From Thermothielavioides terrestris NRRL 8126 (taxonomy: Eukaryota > Ascomycota > Sordariomycetes > Sordariales > Chaetomiaceae): a stretch of DNA of 64,000 bases. The notes below the pieces were generated by a model that saw nothing but the letters and a program-made list of their open reading frames with translations, did not search any database and was not told the DNA's origin. The number at the start of each line of letters is the position of its first letter. The stretch's first letter is position 1. The stretch lies in assembly GCF_000226115.1 (NCBI RefSeq), contig NC_016458.1:558001-622000 (forward strand), given 5' to 3'. The position numbers were made by a program, and so were the translations under genes. Below, in pieces: positions 56,675-64,000 of the stretch.

Positions 56675-58570
56675 CGTTTGCGGCTGCCGCCGCTGCCCCC
56701 GCCGCCGCGGCCGAAGAAGAACGGAAGTAGCTGCCCGGCCGGCCGTTCTGCTGCTGCAGGAGGGGCGTCTGGCCGGACTGGGCGCTGAGCTCGCTGATGC
56801 CGCCGTTGGAGGTGCCCGTGTGCTGGGTCACCACGGAGGCCGGGTCGGGCGAGCTGCCTGTCATGCTCGCGCCGGTGCTGGCGGGGTCGGAGGGCGGCGG
56901 CGCCATCATGTTGGCCGCCGGCGAGGTGCCCATGGCATAGGCGCCAGGTGGGTACAGCGTGTTTGGCGCGCCGGGTTGCTGGACTATCAACAGTTGCTGG
57001 AAAGCCGGTGGCGGTTGCTGAGCCATCTGCGGTTGCTGGACCATCTGCGGTTGCTGGACCATCTGCGGTTGCTGGAAGGCCGGCTGCGGCGGAGGCTGCG
57101 TCTGGGCGGGCGGGGCCGCCATCGGCGGCTGGGCTCGTGGCAGGTTCTTGTTCTTCCGGCGTTGTCTCCACAGGCAGATGGCGAGACCCGCGATGAGGAT
57201 GGCGGCGATGCCCGCTCCGACGCCGATGCCTGCCTTGGCCGCGGTTGACAAGCCGTCTCCAGAGCTGCCGACCTCGAACCGCATGGACCAGACGATGTTG
57301 ACGACGGCCGACGTGGGTTTGCCCTTGGGTTTGTCGTCACTACTAACGGTGAGTGTTGGAGGGTCGATGTGGCTGACAGAGCTCCAGCATGGAGTTAATC
57401 CGCCGACAGCCGTCGTGAACAGCCAGAATCCGCTATCCAATGGTCAGGTCTCCGTCGCACGGGGGGGTCAGGCAAGCAACGGGGACAAGAATATATACAT
57501 ACACGGGACAACACCCTCCGGAGATGGAGTAGTAGTCTTCGGCGCAGGTGGACAGTCGGCTTTGAACGCTGTTGACAGGCTGCGGGAAGTCATACTCGCC
57601 GCCGCCCTGACCGTTTGATGGGGCCCCGTCAGCGGTGGCACTAGGCGACGAAGTCATTGCAGTAGCCACAGGCCAGGGGCAGCACTCAGGTCTGTCCTTG
57701 ATGCAGCCCATGAAGCCCGCATAGTAAACAGTGCTGCCAGCATCGACTCTTGTGAAGTCGGTTTGCCTACAGGAGCCCCTGAGCAGCTGTCCGGTGCCGT
57801 TATAGTTGGGCTTGCCGTTGTACGTGGGCTGCTCAAGAGCCCCTGTTGCCGTGACGACGTCTACGGTCCTTGAGTCTTTGTCAGTGCCTGACGCGGCAAG
57901 GGGTGGTACGGAACAGGGGCATACTCGAGATCCAAGGACACGCTCGTGCTAGTCAACCGTGTTAGCCGGGAGTGCTGCACTTTGTAATACATCATTGCTT
58001 AGCGATCAGCTCACGGCTGCGTGATCTGGGCCATGAGAGTGGCCGGAATGCTCCCGCAGTATTGTTTCAAGAAGGACGTCTCGACGTTGGGAAGATCTTT
58101 GCGGTAACGGTCGAGTCAGCGCGACGATCCCCTTGAACCGTTCAGCATGTTACGGCGGAATCAAAACAGACATGCCTTCCGACGGGATGTAGTAGCTCGC
58201 ACAGGTGCCGGTGGCCACCTGGGAGTAAGCGCAGTCGAATATCTGGATGCCATGGTCGCAGAAGCAAGACGTGCCAGCCAAGTCGAGGTTGGTGGCCGAA
58301 CGCAAGTCGCCGACGCATGAGCTTATGATGTTCGTGCACGGGAGAACCTTTTCCCAGTCCTGATGGACAGTTGAGAGTTTGTTAGCGGCACGATGCAAGA
58401 AGGGCGTTGACCTGCCAGCGGTCGAGGATCCGTACGAGGCAATCGGAGTCGAAGTCCCCATAGATCGTCGCGCGAGGATAAAGAGCGGCGAGGGCGAACG
58501 CACTGGCCAGGGTGGGCGCCGGGGTCAACGCTGGGGTGGGCGCCGTTGCCAATGCTCGAGCAGCTACCAT
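56529..58570 (-). CDS. single-pass membrane protein with Cys-rich ectodomain and polyQ tail
   Basis: Six exons (58570-58412, 58359-58176, 58096-58015, 57948-57925, 57868-57503, 57432-56529) close to 572 aa. Exon 4 is a 24-nt microexon. The intron after exon 2 starts with GC (GCATGT), and its splice reads YYIPSEDLPNVE. The first ~30 residues are hydrophobic, an atypical signal peptide. The outer part holds many cysteines: CTNIISSCVGDL, TSCFCDHGIQIFDC, QYCGSIP, LLRGSCRQTDF, GCIKDRPECCPWP and STCAEDYY...GGCCP. One transmembrane helix (GIGVGAGIAAILIAGLAICLW) is followed by basic residues (RQRRKNK) and a cytosolic Pro/Gln-rich tail, with QPQMVQ repeats and a polyQ run. The layout is like the Wsc/Mid2 wall-stress sensors, but there is no WSC domain and the function is unknown. 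Conserved PNYNG and SVSHIDPP blocks suggest a defined fungal family. Confidence 0.72.
56607..56672 (-). repeat. CAG trinucleotide run coding polyglutamine
   Basis: CTG on the plus strand, CAG in the gene: two blocks broken by GTA (Tyr) codons, then a pure run of at least 10. It codes glutamines in the cytosolic tail of the membrane protein. Such triplet runs are prone to length change. Confidence 0.85.
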
Positions 58571-60200
58571 CGCAACGTCTTGATGATGCGGGCGCGATGT
58601 CTTTGACGGGGAGAGGAGGAGACTCGGAGCATGAGGGCAGAGGTCAGAGGCCGTCACCGAGGTTTTCACTTCGCGTTTTTCGTCTGGCGCCAGCCTCGCG
58701 CTCCGAAGGGCTGTCGCACTGAATGGTTTATCTACCTTAACTGGTACACTTTATCTCCTTGCCTTGCCGAGGGGCGGCGAGGGCGCAGACAAGATGGTGC
58801 CATGGTGCCCATCGCAACAAACAACATGACATCCAGATCACTTCTGGAGGCTTTCCCGTGCCTGATGCAGCCTGCGGTCGTGACGCCCAATTAGAAGCCA
58901 TCGGCAGCAAGGACCTGCGCTCTGTGGCGTTGCGCAGCGAGCCTGATAGGTGTGTCGCCGCGGGGGGGAAAAGGCGCCAAGCAACTGTTGCGTTGTCAGC
59001 CGCTGCTTGGCAGGAAGGCTGTCAGTGGTGTGGTGCTGTGCCAGGTGCGAGCATCTCAGCTGCCTTCCTACCTGAGGTAGGTAGGTAGGTACACAAACAG
59101 AAAGAGCCAAGCTTGAAGGTGAGGCGGGGTGGGATTGTAGGCGAGGTGAGAGTGCACCACGAACATCCCTCATGGAGTGGGCGTCGCGGCGTTTGAGTCA
59201 GTCGGGTGGGCAGTTGAACAGATTGGCTCCGCCACCGGGCCAGCGGGAGTTCTATCCATGACAGCAACTGCTAGCTACACTACACCTGCTCTGCTGCTTA
59301 ATCGATAAGCGGTTCGCATCTGTTAATGCGGCCTAACTGCCCGCTCAGCCCCGCTCAACCCCAACCAAGACATGCATCGACGGTTCTCCGCACTAACTTC
59401 TCCCTCACTCGACAGATTTCAACCAACAAGCCTTGGGAATGTGCAGACATCCATTACTTCTGCAGCGACTGCGTAGTGCATGAGGGCGGCTCCTGAGGCT
59501 GCGGAAGCCCGCAGCCTGGACTCGCTCTCTGATCCCCCAGGCTGGTGTTCGGAAGATCCACCCACTCAACCACACCCGTGAGGACAGCACGACCATTTGC
59601 ACGCGGCAACAACTCGGAGGAGACGGGCCCGTTGCTCTTCCTCACGGGCTGTCCTCTTCAGGGACCGTAGGTACGTATAATGCAATCTATCTAAGGTAGG
59701 CATGTCCTGCTTCCCACGCGTATCTCGTGATCCCCGTCAATCACTTAACATGAGCCCTGCGCCGATGTCATGAGCAACAAACGCCCGCCCGCAGCAAACA
59801 GTCGCTGAAGCATCATGATGGCCGTGACCGTGGCAAGGCACAGACCCCGCAGACCCGCCCAGTCTCTTGCTCGGGATGCTGGCCGAACGGTTAAATGGGG
59901 ATAAATAGGATATGGGTCCTGTTTCCGACATCCACGCGCCCGGGTCGGCCAGCAGGCCGGGGCGCTTGAAGACTAGCGAGCGATCCAAGAGCATCCGCTG
60001 CGGGACTGCCCAGGACATCGGCGTCTCCAGACGGGAATCTCTTCACAGTATATAGCCCGTGGGAGTTCCTCAGTCATCGTAGAACTGCCCTCTAGACAGT
60101 ACACTCTTCGCGTCGCATCTTCCTCCTTCGCCGCGTGCCCCTCCTCCCCACCGCACCCCGCGACTGTCTGCCCCACTACTCCAGCCCACACCCCGTCACC
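58571..60200. other. divergent intergenic region
   Basis: About 1.6 kb between genes transcribed away from each other; it should carry both promoters. AGGTAGGTAGGTAGGTAC occurs at 59076-59093. ATAAATA at 59901 is a possible TATA-like site, about 300 bp from the GH43 start codon. No gene recognised. Confidence 0.4.
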
Positions 60201-61184
60201 ATGGCGCCTCTCATCACGCACATCTACACGGCCGACCCGTCGGCCCACGTGTTTGAGGGCAAGATCTACGTCTACCCGTCGCACGACCGCGAGACCGACA
60301 TCCAGTTCAACGACAATGGCGACCAGTACGACATGGTCGACTACCACGTCTTCAGCACCGAGTCGCTGGACCCGGCCGCACCCGTCGTCGACCACGGCGT
60401 CGTGCTCAAGGCCGAGGACGTGCCCTGGGTGTCCAAGCAGCTGTGGGCTCCCGACGCCGCCTACAAGGACGGCAAGTACTACCTGTACTTCCCCGCCCGC
60501 GACAAGCAGGGCATCTTCCGCATCGGCGTGGCCGTCGGCGACCGGCCCGAGGGCCCCTTCGTGCCCGACCCGGAGCCGATCAAGGGCAGCTACAGCATCG
60601 ACCCGGCCACCTTCGTCGACGACGACGGCCAGGCGTACATGTACTTCGGCGGCCTGTGGGGCGGCCAGCTGCAGTGCTACCAGAAGGGCAACGACGTCTT
60701 CGACCCCTCCTGGCAGGGGCCCAAGGAGCCGTCGGGCGCGGGCGCGCGCGCCCTCGGCCCGCGCGTGGCCAAGCTGGCGGACGACATGCGCCAGTTCGCC
60801 GGCGAGGTGCGCGAGGTGGTGATCCTGGCGCCCGAGACGGGCGAGCCGCTCGCCGCCGACGACCACGACCGCCGCTTCTTCGAGGCCGCCTGGATGCACA
60901 AGTACGGCGGCAAGTACTACTTCAGCTACTCGACCGGCGACACCCACTACCTGTGCTACGCCGTCGGCACCAGCCCCTACGGGCCCTTCACCTACCGCGG
61001 CCGGATGCTGGAGCCCGTGCTCGGCTGGACCACGCACCACTCCGTCGTCGAGTTCCAGGGCCGCTGGTGGCTGTTCCACCACGACTGCGAGCTGAGCAAC
61101 GGCGTCGACCACCTCCGCTCCGTCAAGGTCAAGGAGATCTTCTACGATGCCGAGGGCAACATCGTCGGCGAGAAGCCGGAGTAA
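60201..61184 (+). CDS. intracellular GH43 glycoside hydrolase (subfamily-1-like xylosidase/arabinosidase)
   Basis: An intronless frame of 327 aa starting MAPLITHIYTADPSAHVFEG. There is no signal peptide and no linker or CBM, so it should stay in the cell. The single GH43 propeller covers the whole protein. Candidate catalytic residues: Asp12 (TADPSAHVF, base), Asp134 (YSIDPATFVDDDG) and Glu228 (FFEAAWMHKYGGKYY, acid). Other family phrases are WAPDAAYKDGKYYLYFPA, GPRVAKLADDMR and GWTTHHSVVEFQGRWWLFHH. GH43_1-type enzymes cleave xylosyl or arabinosyl groups from short oligosaccharides. A role after uptake of xylo-oligosaccharides is inferred, fitting the secreted GH43 and CE2 of the window. Very GC-rich, which leaves long antisense frames that are not genes. 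Confidence 0.9.
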   Translation: MAPLITHIYTADPSAHVFEGKIYVYPSHDRETDIQFNDNGDQYDMVDYHVFSTESLDPAAPVVDHGVVLKAEDVPWVSKQLWAPDAAYKDGKYYLYFPARDKQGIFRIGVAVGDRPEGPFVPDPEPIKGSYSIDPATFVDDDGQAYMYFGGLWGGQLQCYQKGNDVFDPSWQGPKEPSGAGARALGPRVAKLADDMRQFAGEVREVVILAPETGEPLAADDHDRRFFEAAWMHKYGGKYYFSYSTGDTHYLCYAVGTSPYGPFTYRGRMLEPVLGWTTHHSVVEFQGRWWLFHHDCELSNGVDHLRSVKVKEIFYDAEGNIVGEKPE

Positions 61185-61676
61185 GATGATGTGGGGTGCT
61201 GTGTGCTGTTGTACTGTGTATAGGACAAAAAAAATAAGGATAAGATGTATGCGCCCTCCTCCTGCCCTCGACATTTCCCCTATGACTGGTCCACTCGTAG
61301 CGTCCAGAGCCCGCCGGTCCAGCCAGAATGGCTACCAAAAGATCAAGACCCCATCGAAATGGAGGTAAATTACCGTTAGTTTCCGTGGCCGCCTTGTGGA
61401 AGCGGGTCCGTCAGCCGGGAACAGGCAGGGATTAGCGTGCAGCTCCCCAGCTGCAGGGGTCGGTCTCCTGGCTCGGAATTCCAACCCATGTCGTCAGGGG
61501 GCTGGGCCCAGCGGTCAATGCTTGGCAGGGAACTGGCGGGAGTGCCCCTCGTATCGACCCCAACGGATACCTTTCCCTCCATCGGCCTTCAATCACCCAC
61601 TTCCCAAGTCGCCCATAAGGTCACCTAGTTGCATACAGTCCGGGAATCGCGACGATTCCCCGACGCCGCCTTCGCA
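61185..61676. other. intergenic region
   Basis: About 490 bp with the 3' UTR of the GH43 gene and the promoter and leader of the acetyltransferase gene. No other feature recognised. Confidence 0.45.
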
Positions 61677-62285
61677 ATGGCCGAGCCGGCTCTCTTTTCG
61701 GCCGAGTACCTGTCTCCCGAGGTGCAGGCGGCGCTGCCCGAGGGCTACAAGCTGCGCGCCCTTCGCCGGACCGACTACGACTCGGGCTTCCTTGACTGTC
61801 TGAGGGTCCTGACGACGGTGGGCGACATTTCCAAGGAGCAGTGGGAGGAGCGCTACGACTGGATCGCGAGGCAGGACGGCAGCTACTTCATCCTCGTCGT
61901 CGAGGACACCAACACCAGCCCGCCCAGGATCGTCGGCACCGGCGCCCTGCTCGCCGAGCGCAAGTTGTAAGGCTCCCCCGGCCGCCCTTCCGCACAGAGA
62001 GCGGCGCGAGAAAACTAACGCGCCCGGTCGCACGCCAGCATCCACAATCTCGGGTCGGTCGGCCACATCGAAGACATCGCGGTCGCCAAGGACCAGCAGG
62101 GCAAGAAGCTGGGCCTGCGCATCATCCAGGCGCTCGACTACATCGCCAAGCGAGTAGGGTGCTACAAGACGATCCTCGACTGCAGCGAGCACAACGAGGG
62201 CTTCTACGTCAAGTGCGGCTTCCGGAGGGCCGGCCTGGAGATGGCCCACTACCACGAGGGTCCCAAGAGTAACAACGCCCAATAG
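61677..62285 (+). CDS. gna1: glucosamine-6-phosphate N-acetyltransferase
   Basis: Exons 61677-61966 and 62039-62285 give 178 aa; donor GTAAGG, branch CTAAC, acceptor CAG, and the split codon reads ERKFIHNLG. The GNAT fold is clear: YKLRALRRTDYDSGFLDCL, SYFILVVEDT, then HIEDIAVAKDQQGKKLGLRI (acetyl-CoA loop, QxxGxxLG) and YKTILDCSEHNEGFYVKCGF. Length and motifs match Gna1, the enzyme that turns GlcN-6-P and acetyl-CoA into GlcNAc-6-P, the second step of the UDP-GlcNAc pathway that feeds chitin and glycoprotein synthesis. Cytosolic and usually essential in fungi. The protein ends at the usual place with EMAHYHEG and a short tail. Confidence 0.95.
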
Positions 62286-63673
62286 CCCGAGTGCGGCGGG
62301 AGAATTGTGCTGGCGTGCGAGGGCAGCTGTGGCTGACTGCTTGACTGCACCGGCGTGCACAAACAACCACAGGCAGCACGACGGCACACCTGTGACCATC
62401 GAAGCATGGAGGGCAGGCGCCGCCTTCGCAGACCCAAGCATGACCGCGAGGGCCCCGCCCTCGAGGTACATGTATGTGCCTACGCCCGCCCAAGGGGAAT
62501 ATCTCAATGTTTTGGTGCCGGCTTTGCGTAGACCCAGCTCGCTGCAGGGCGCATTGGAAGCTGTTGGCAGTTGTCCGCATAGAGATAGAGGTAGAGAAGG
62601 TCATTTGGCTGGCAATTGGCGACTTGAGTCTCATGGTTCAACCAGACCTCCTTGCCAGCTCAACTTGTGATCTCCCATTGGATCGGCCAAGCGTGACGGC
62701 AGCCCCAAGCACTGAGGTGCTATGGTTTGCGGATTGCCCGACCACGTTAGTTATTCCCCATCGGAGTTCCTCAGATGCACCGCCTTCGTCCAACGCAGTC
62801 ATCCCGAGTTGACCGCACCCAGCGTCTCAGATAAACGGAATGCGTAGCATGGTACTTACTCACCTCGAGCGCCCGGTGGCTCGGGGGTTTCCCGGTCGGT
62901 CTCACCGCCATGCTTTCCCGTCAAATCGCCGAGCATCCTGCCGTGTCGGTCCTTGCTGTGCCCAGCCGATGGCGGAACTATGCTGACGGGGCTTAACATA
63001 TAAAGCATAGCTGCTCTCTCCTTGGCCCTGATCCTTTACGTCTGACCTTGAATGTCCATGACCAGACTGCAACCGGTGCATGTGCCCAAATTGTTTCTCG
63101 CATATCTCAGGTACCTCACCTACCCAGGCCACCTTACCCCAAGCAACACGTCCGGACTACGGAGATCCCCAACTCCAAGCACTCCGGGCTTTCAGACGTA
63201 CAAGACGGGCCTGCCATTTGCGTCACACTCCAGCGGTTGGCTCTTTCCTCGCGTTGCTTGCAATTTCCAGGTTGAACTTGAAGTGTCGCCTTCCCTCCTT
63301 TTTTTGTCAAAAACATGGATCGTGACCTGCACCTTACTTTGACGCGAATCCGCATCGCTCTAGTTCAGTTGGAGTGGGTTGCCCATTGCTCCTACCAAAG
63401 GAAGAAGAAAAAGGGACCGGCAGAGGCATGATAAATTGACCTGCTTCCCCCAATCCAGGGCCTGCCAGAAACTCGGCGTTGTTCCTACTTCATCCACCTC
63501 CCACAAACGCCGGCGGAGCATTACCACTGTCTACGCAGGACGCAAGGACGGAACCCCTATTTTCACCAGACAGAAGGCTGTCCGGCTAGCGTAACTGCGC
63601 ATCGCAGCTCTCGACTTCATTTCAGTTCCCTGCTTGCACCCCGTCGGCGTCATCTGAGACCGGTGGTTGCATC
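62286..63673. other. intergenic region
   Basis: About 1.4 kb between the acetyltransferase and the partial gene at the window end. No gene or repeat recognised. Around 63373 a TAGTTCAGTTGG phrase looks like a tRNA A box, but no B box or cloverleaf follows. Confidence 0.4.
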
Positions 63674-64000
63674 ATGTCTCCTCAGAGGGCCGGATTCCCT
63701 ATTTCCCTTCAGGACTTCTATGACGGCATGTTCGAGGCGGAGTCTCCCCGGCACTGGATCATGGGTAAGGCGGCGTTTGAAGGACGCATGCCGCACCATG
63801 ACGGTATCGAGGCCCTGTGGGAGGAGAAGTGGCAACCAATGGTAAGTTTGCCCGTCTTCTCATGGTGGCTGGTGTTGGCCCCGAGCAACACGGCGCCTCA
63901 CTCGGATGCCTTGAGGCTCTGCAGCGTTTCAGCAACGCTTGATACAAGAGAAGAGAGAGATGCTGACAGAAAATGAACGGAACAGTGCGCCAAATCAGCT
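63674..64000 (+). CDS. 5' end of an unidentified gene (partial)
   Basis: Exon 1 (63674-63841) codes 56 residues, MSPQRAGFPISLQDFYDGMF with HWIMGKAAFEGRMPHHDGI and EALWEEKWQPM. The intron (63842-63932; GTAAGT...TTTCAG) joins in phase 0 to QRLIQEKREMLTENERNSA, which stays open to the window end. An earlier acceptor (CTGCAG) would meet a stop at once. The N-terminal sequence is ordered, with aromatic and His residues, and the second part looks helical and charged. I do not recognise the family, and only about 78 residues are visible. Confidence 0.65.

Noticed and set aside
56073..57248. 391-codon plus-strand frame with polyleucine
   Set aside because: Antisense to the CAG run and tail of the membrane-protein gene; the Leu run is simply CTG repeats.
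59973..61274. 433-codon minus-strand frame
   Set aside because: It is antisense to the GH43 gene; its Val/Ala/Gly/Asp-rich sequence is the usual shadow of a GC-rich gene, and it has no motif.
63355..63430. tRNA-like A box TAGTTCAGTTGG
   Set aside because: No GGTTCGAAT-type B box and no acceptor-stem pairing downstream.
1..64000. CRISPR array, bacterial operon or prophage features
   Set aside because: No regularly spaced repeats; spliced eukaryotic genes throughout.

Overview
The window looks like nuclear DNA of a filamentous ascomycete, most likely a sordariomycete of the Sordariales/Chaetomiaceae type (inferred). The reasons are GC-rich coding exons, introns mostly of 50-110 nt with CTAAC/CTGAC branch sites, secreted plant-cell-wall enzymes with fungal CBM1 cellulose-binding modules, fungal families (DUF6590, MARVEL, Ssk1-type regulator), and a retrotransposon mutated by transitions only, the mark of repeat-induced point mutation (RIP). 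I see no CRISPR array, rRNA or convincing tRNA. Most gene models below were re-spliced by hand, and their reading frames close exactly.

Left part (1-15.3 kb). Two minus-strand genes lie in tandem (896-3292 and 5817-7885). They encode related proteins with a three-cysteine half of a fungal zinc cluster and hydrophobic segments near the C-terminus, so they may be membrane-tethered regulators. Next comes a large Mte1/Dbl2-type genome-maintenance protein (9989-12922), whose upstream region contains a short dispersed repeat. A decayed LINE remnant follows.

Centre left (15.5-30.9 kb). A 6,032-bp Copia LTR retrotransposon (15508-21539) has a GATTC target duplication, two 210-bp LTRs and heavy RIP. 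It ends 433 bp before a secreted CBM1-GH43 arabinoxylan-degrading enzyme. A 5'-truncated rhodopsin-domain (Pth11-like) pseudogene and a secreted CBM1-CE2 acetyl-esterase follow, then a second copy of the dispersed repeat and a BAR-SH3 protein.

Centre right (31-54.8 kb). Housekeeping and regulatory genes: a conserved protein of unknown function, a four-helix MARVEL protein, an 85-aa zinc-ribbon microprotein, a tyrosine-phosphatase-like enzyme, mitoribosomal protein mS45 (Bot1p family), the Ssk1-type response regulator of the osmostress MAPK pathway, a HerA/FtsK-like P-loop ATPase, a CCDC97-like protein and a DUF6590 protein. A perfect 26-bp-arm palindrome sits at 34221-34274 in a gene-free stretch.

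Right end (56-64 kb). A single-pass membrane protein with a Cys-rich outer part and a polyQ tail, an intracellular GH43 glycosidase without signal peptide, glucosamine-6-phosphate N-acetyltransferase, and the 5' end of a gene that runs out of the window. The secreted GH43 and CE2 enzymes would remove arabinosyl and acetyl groups from xylan outside the cell, and the intracellular GH43 could finish imported oligosaccharides. The other genes show no obvious pathway link.
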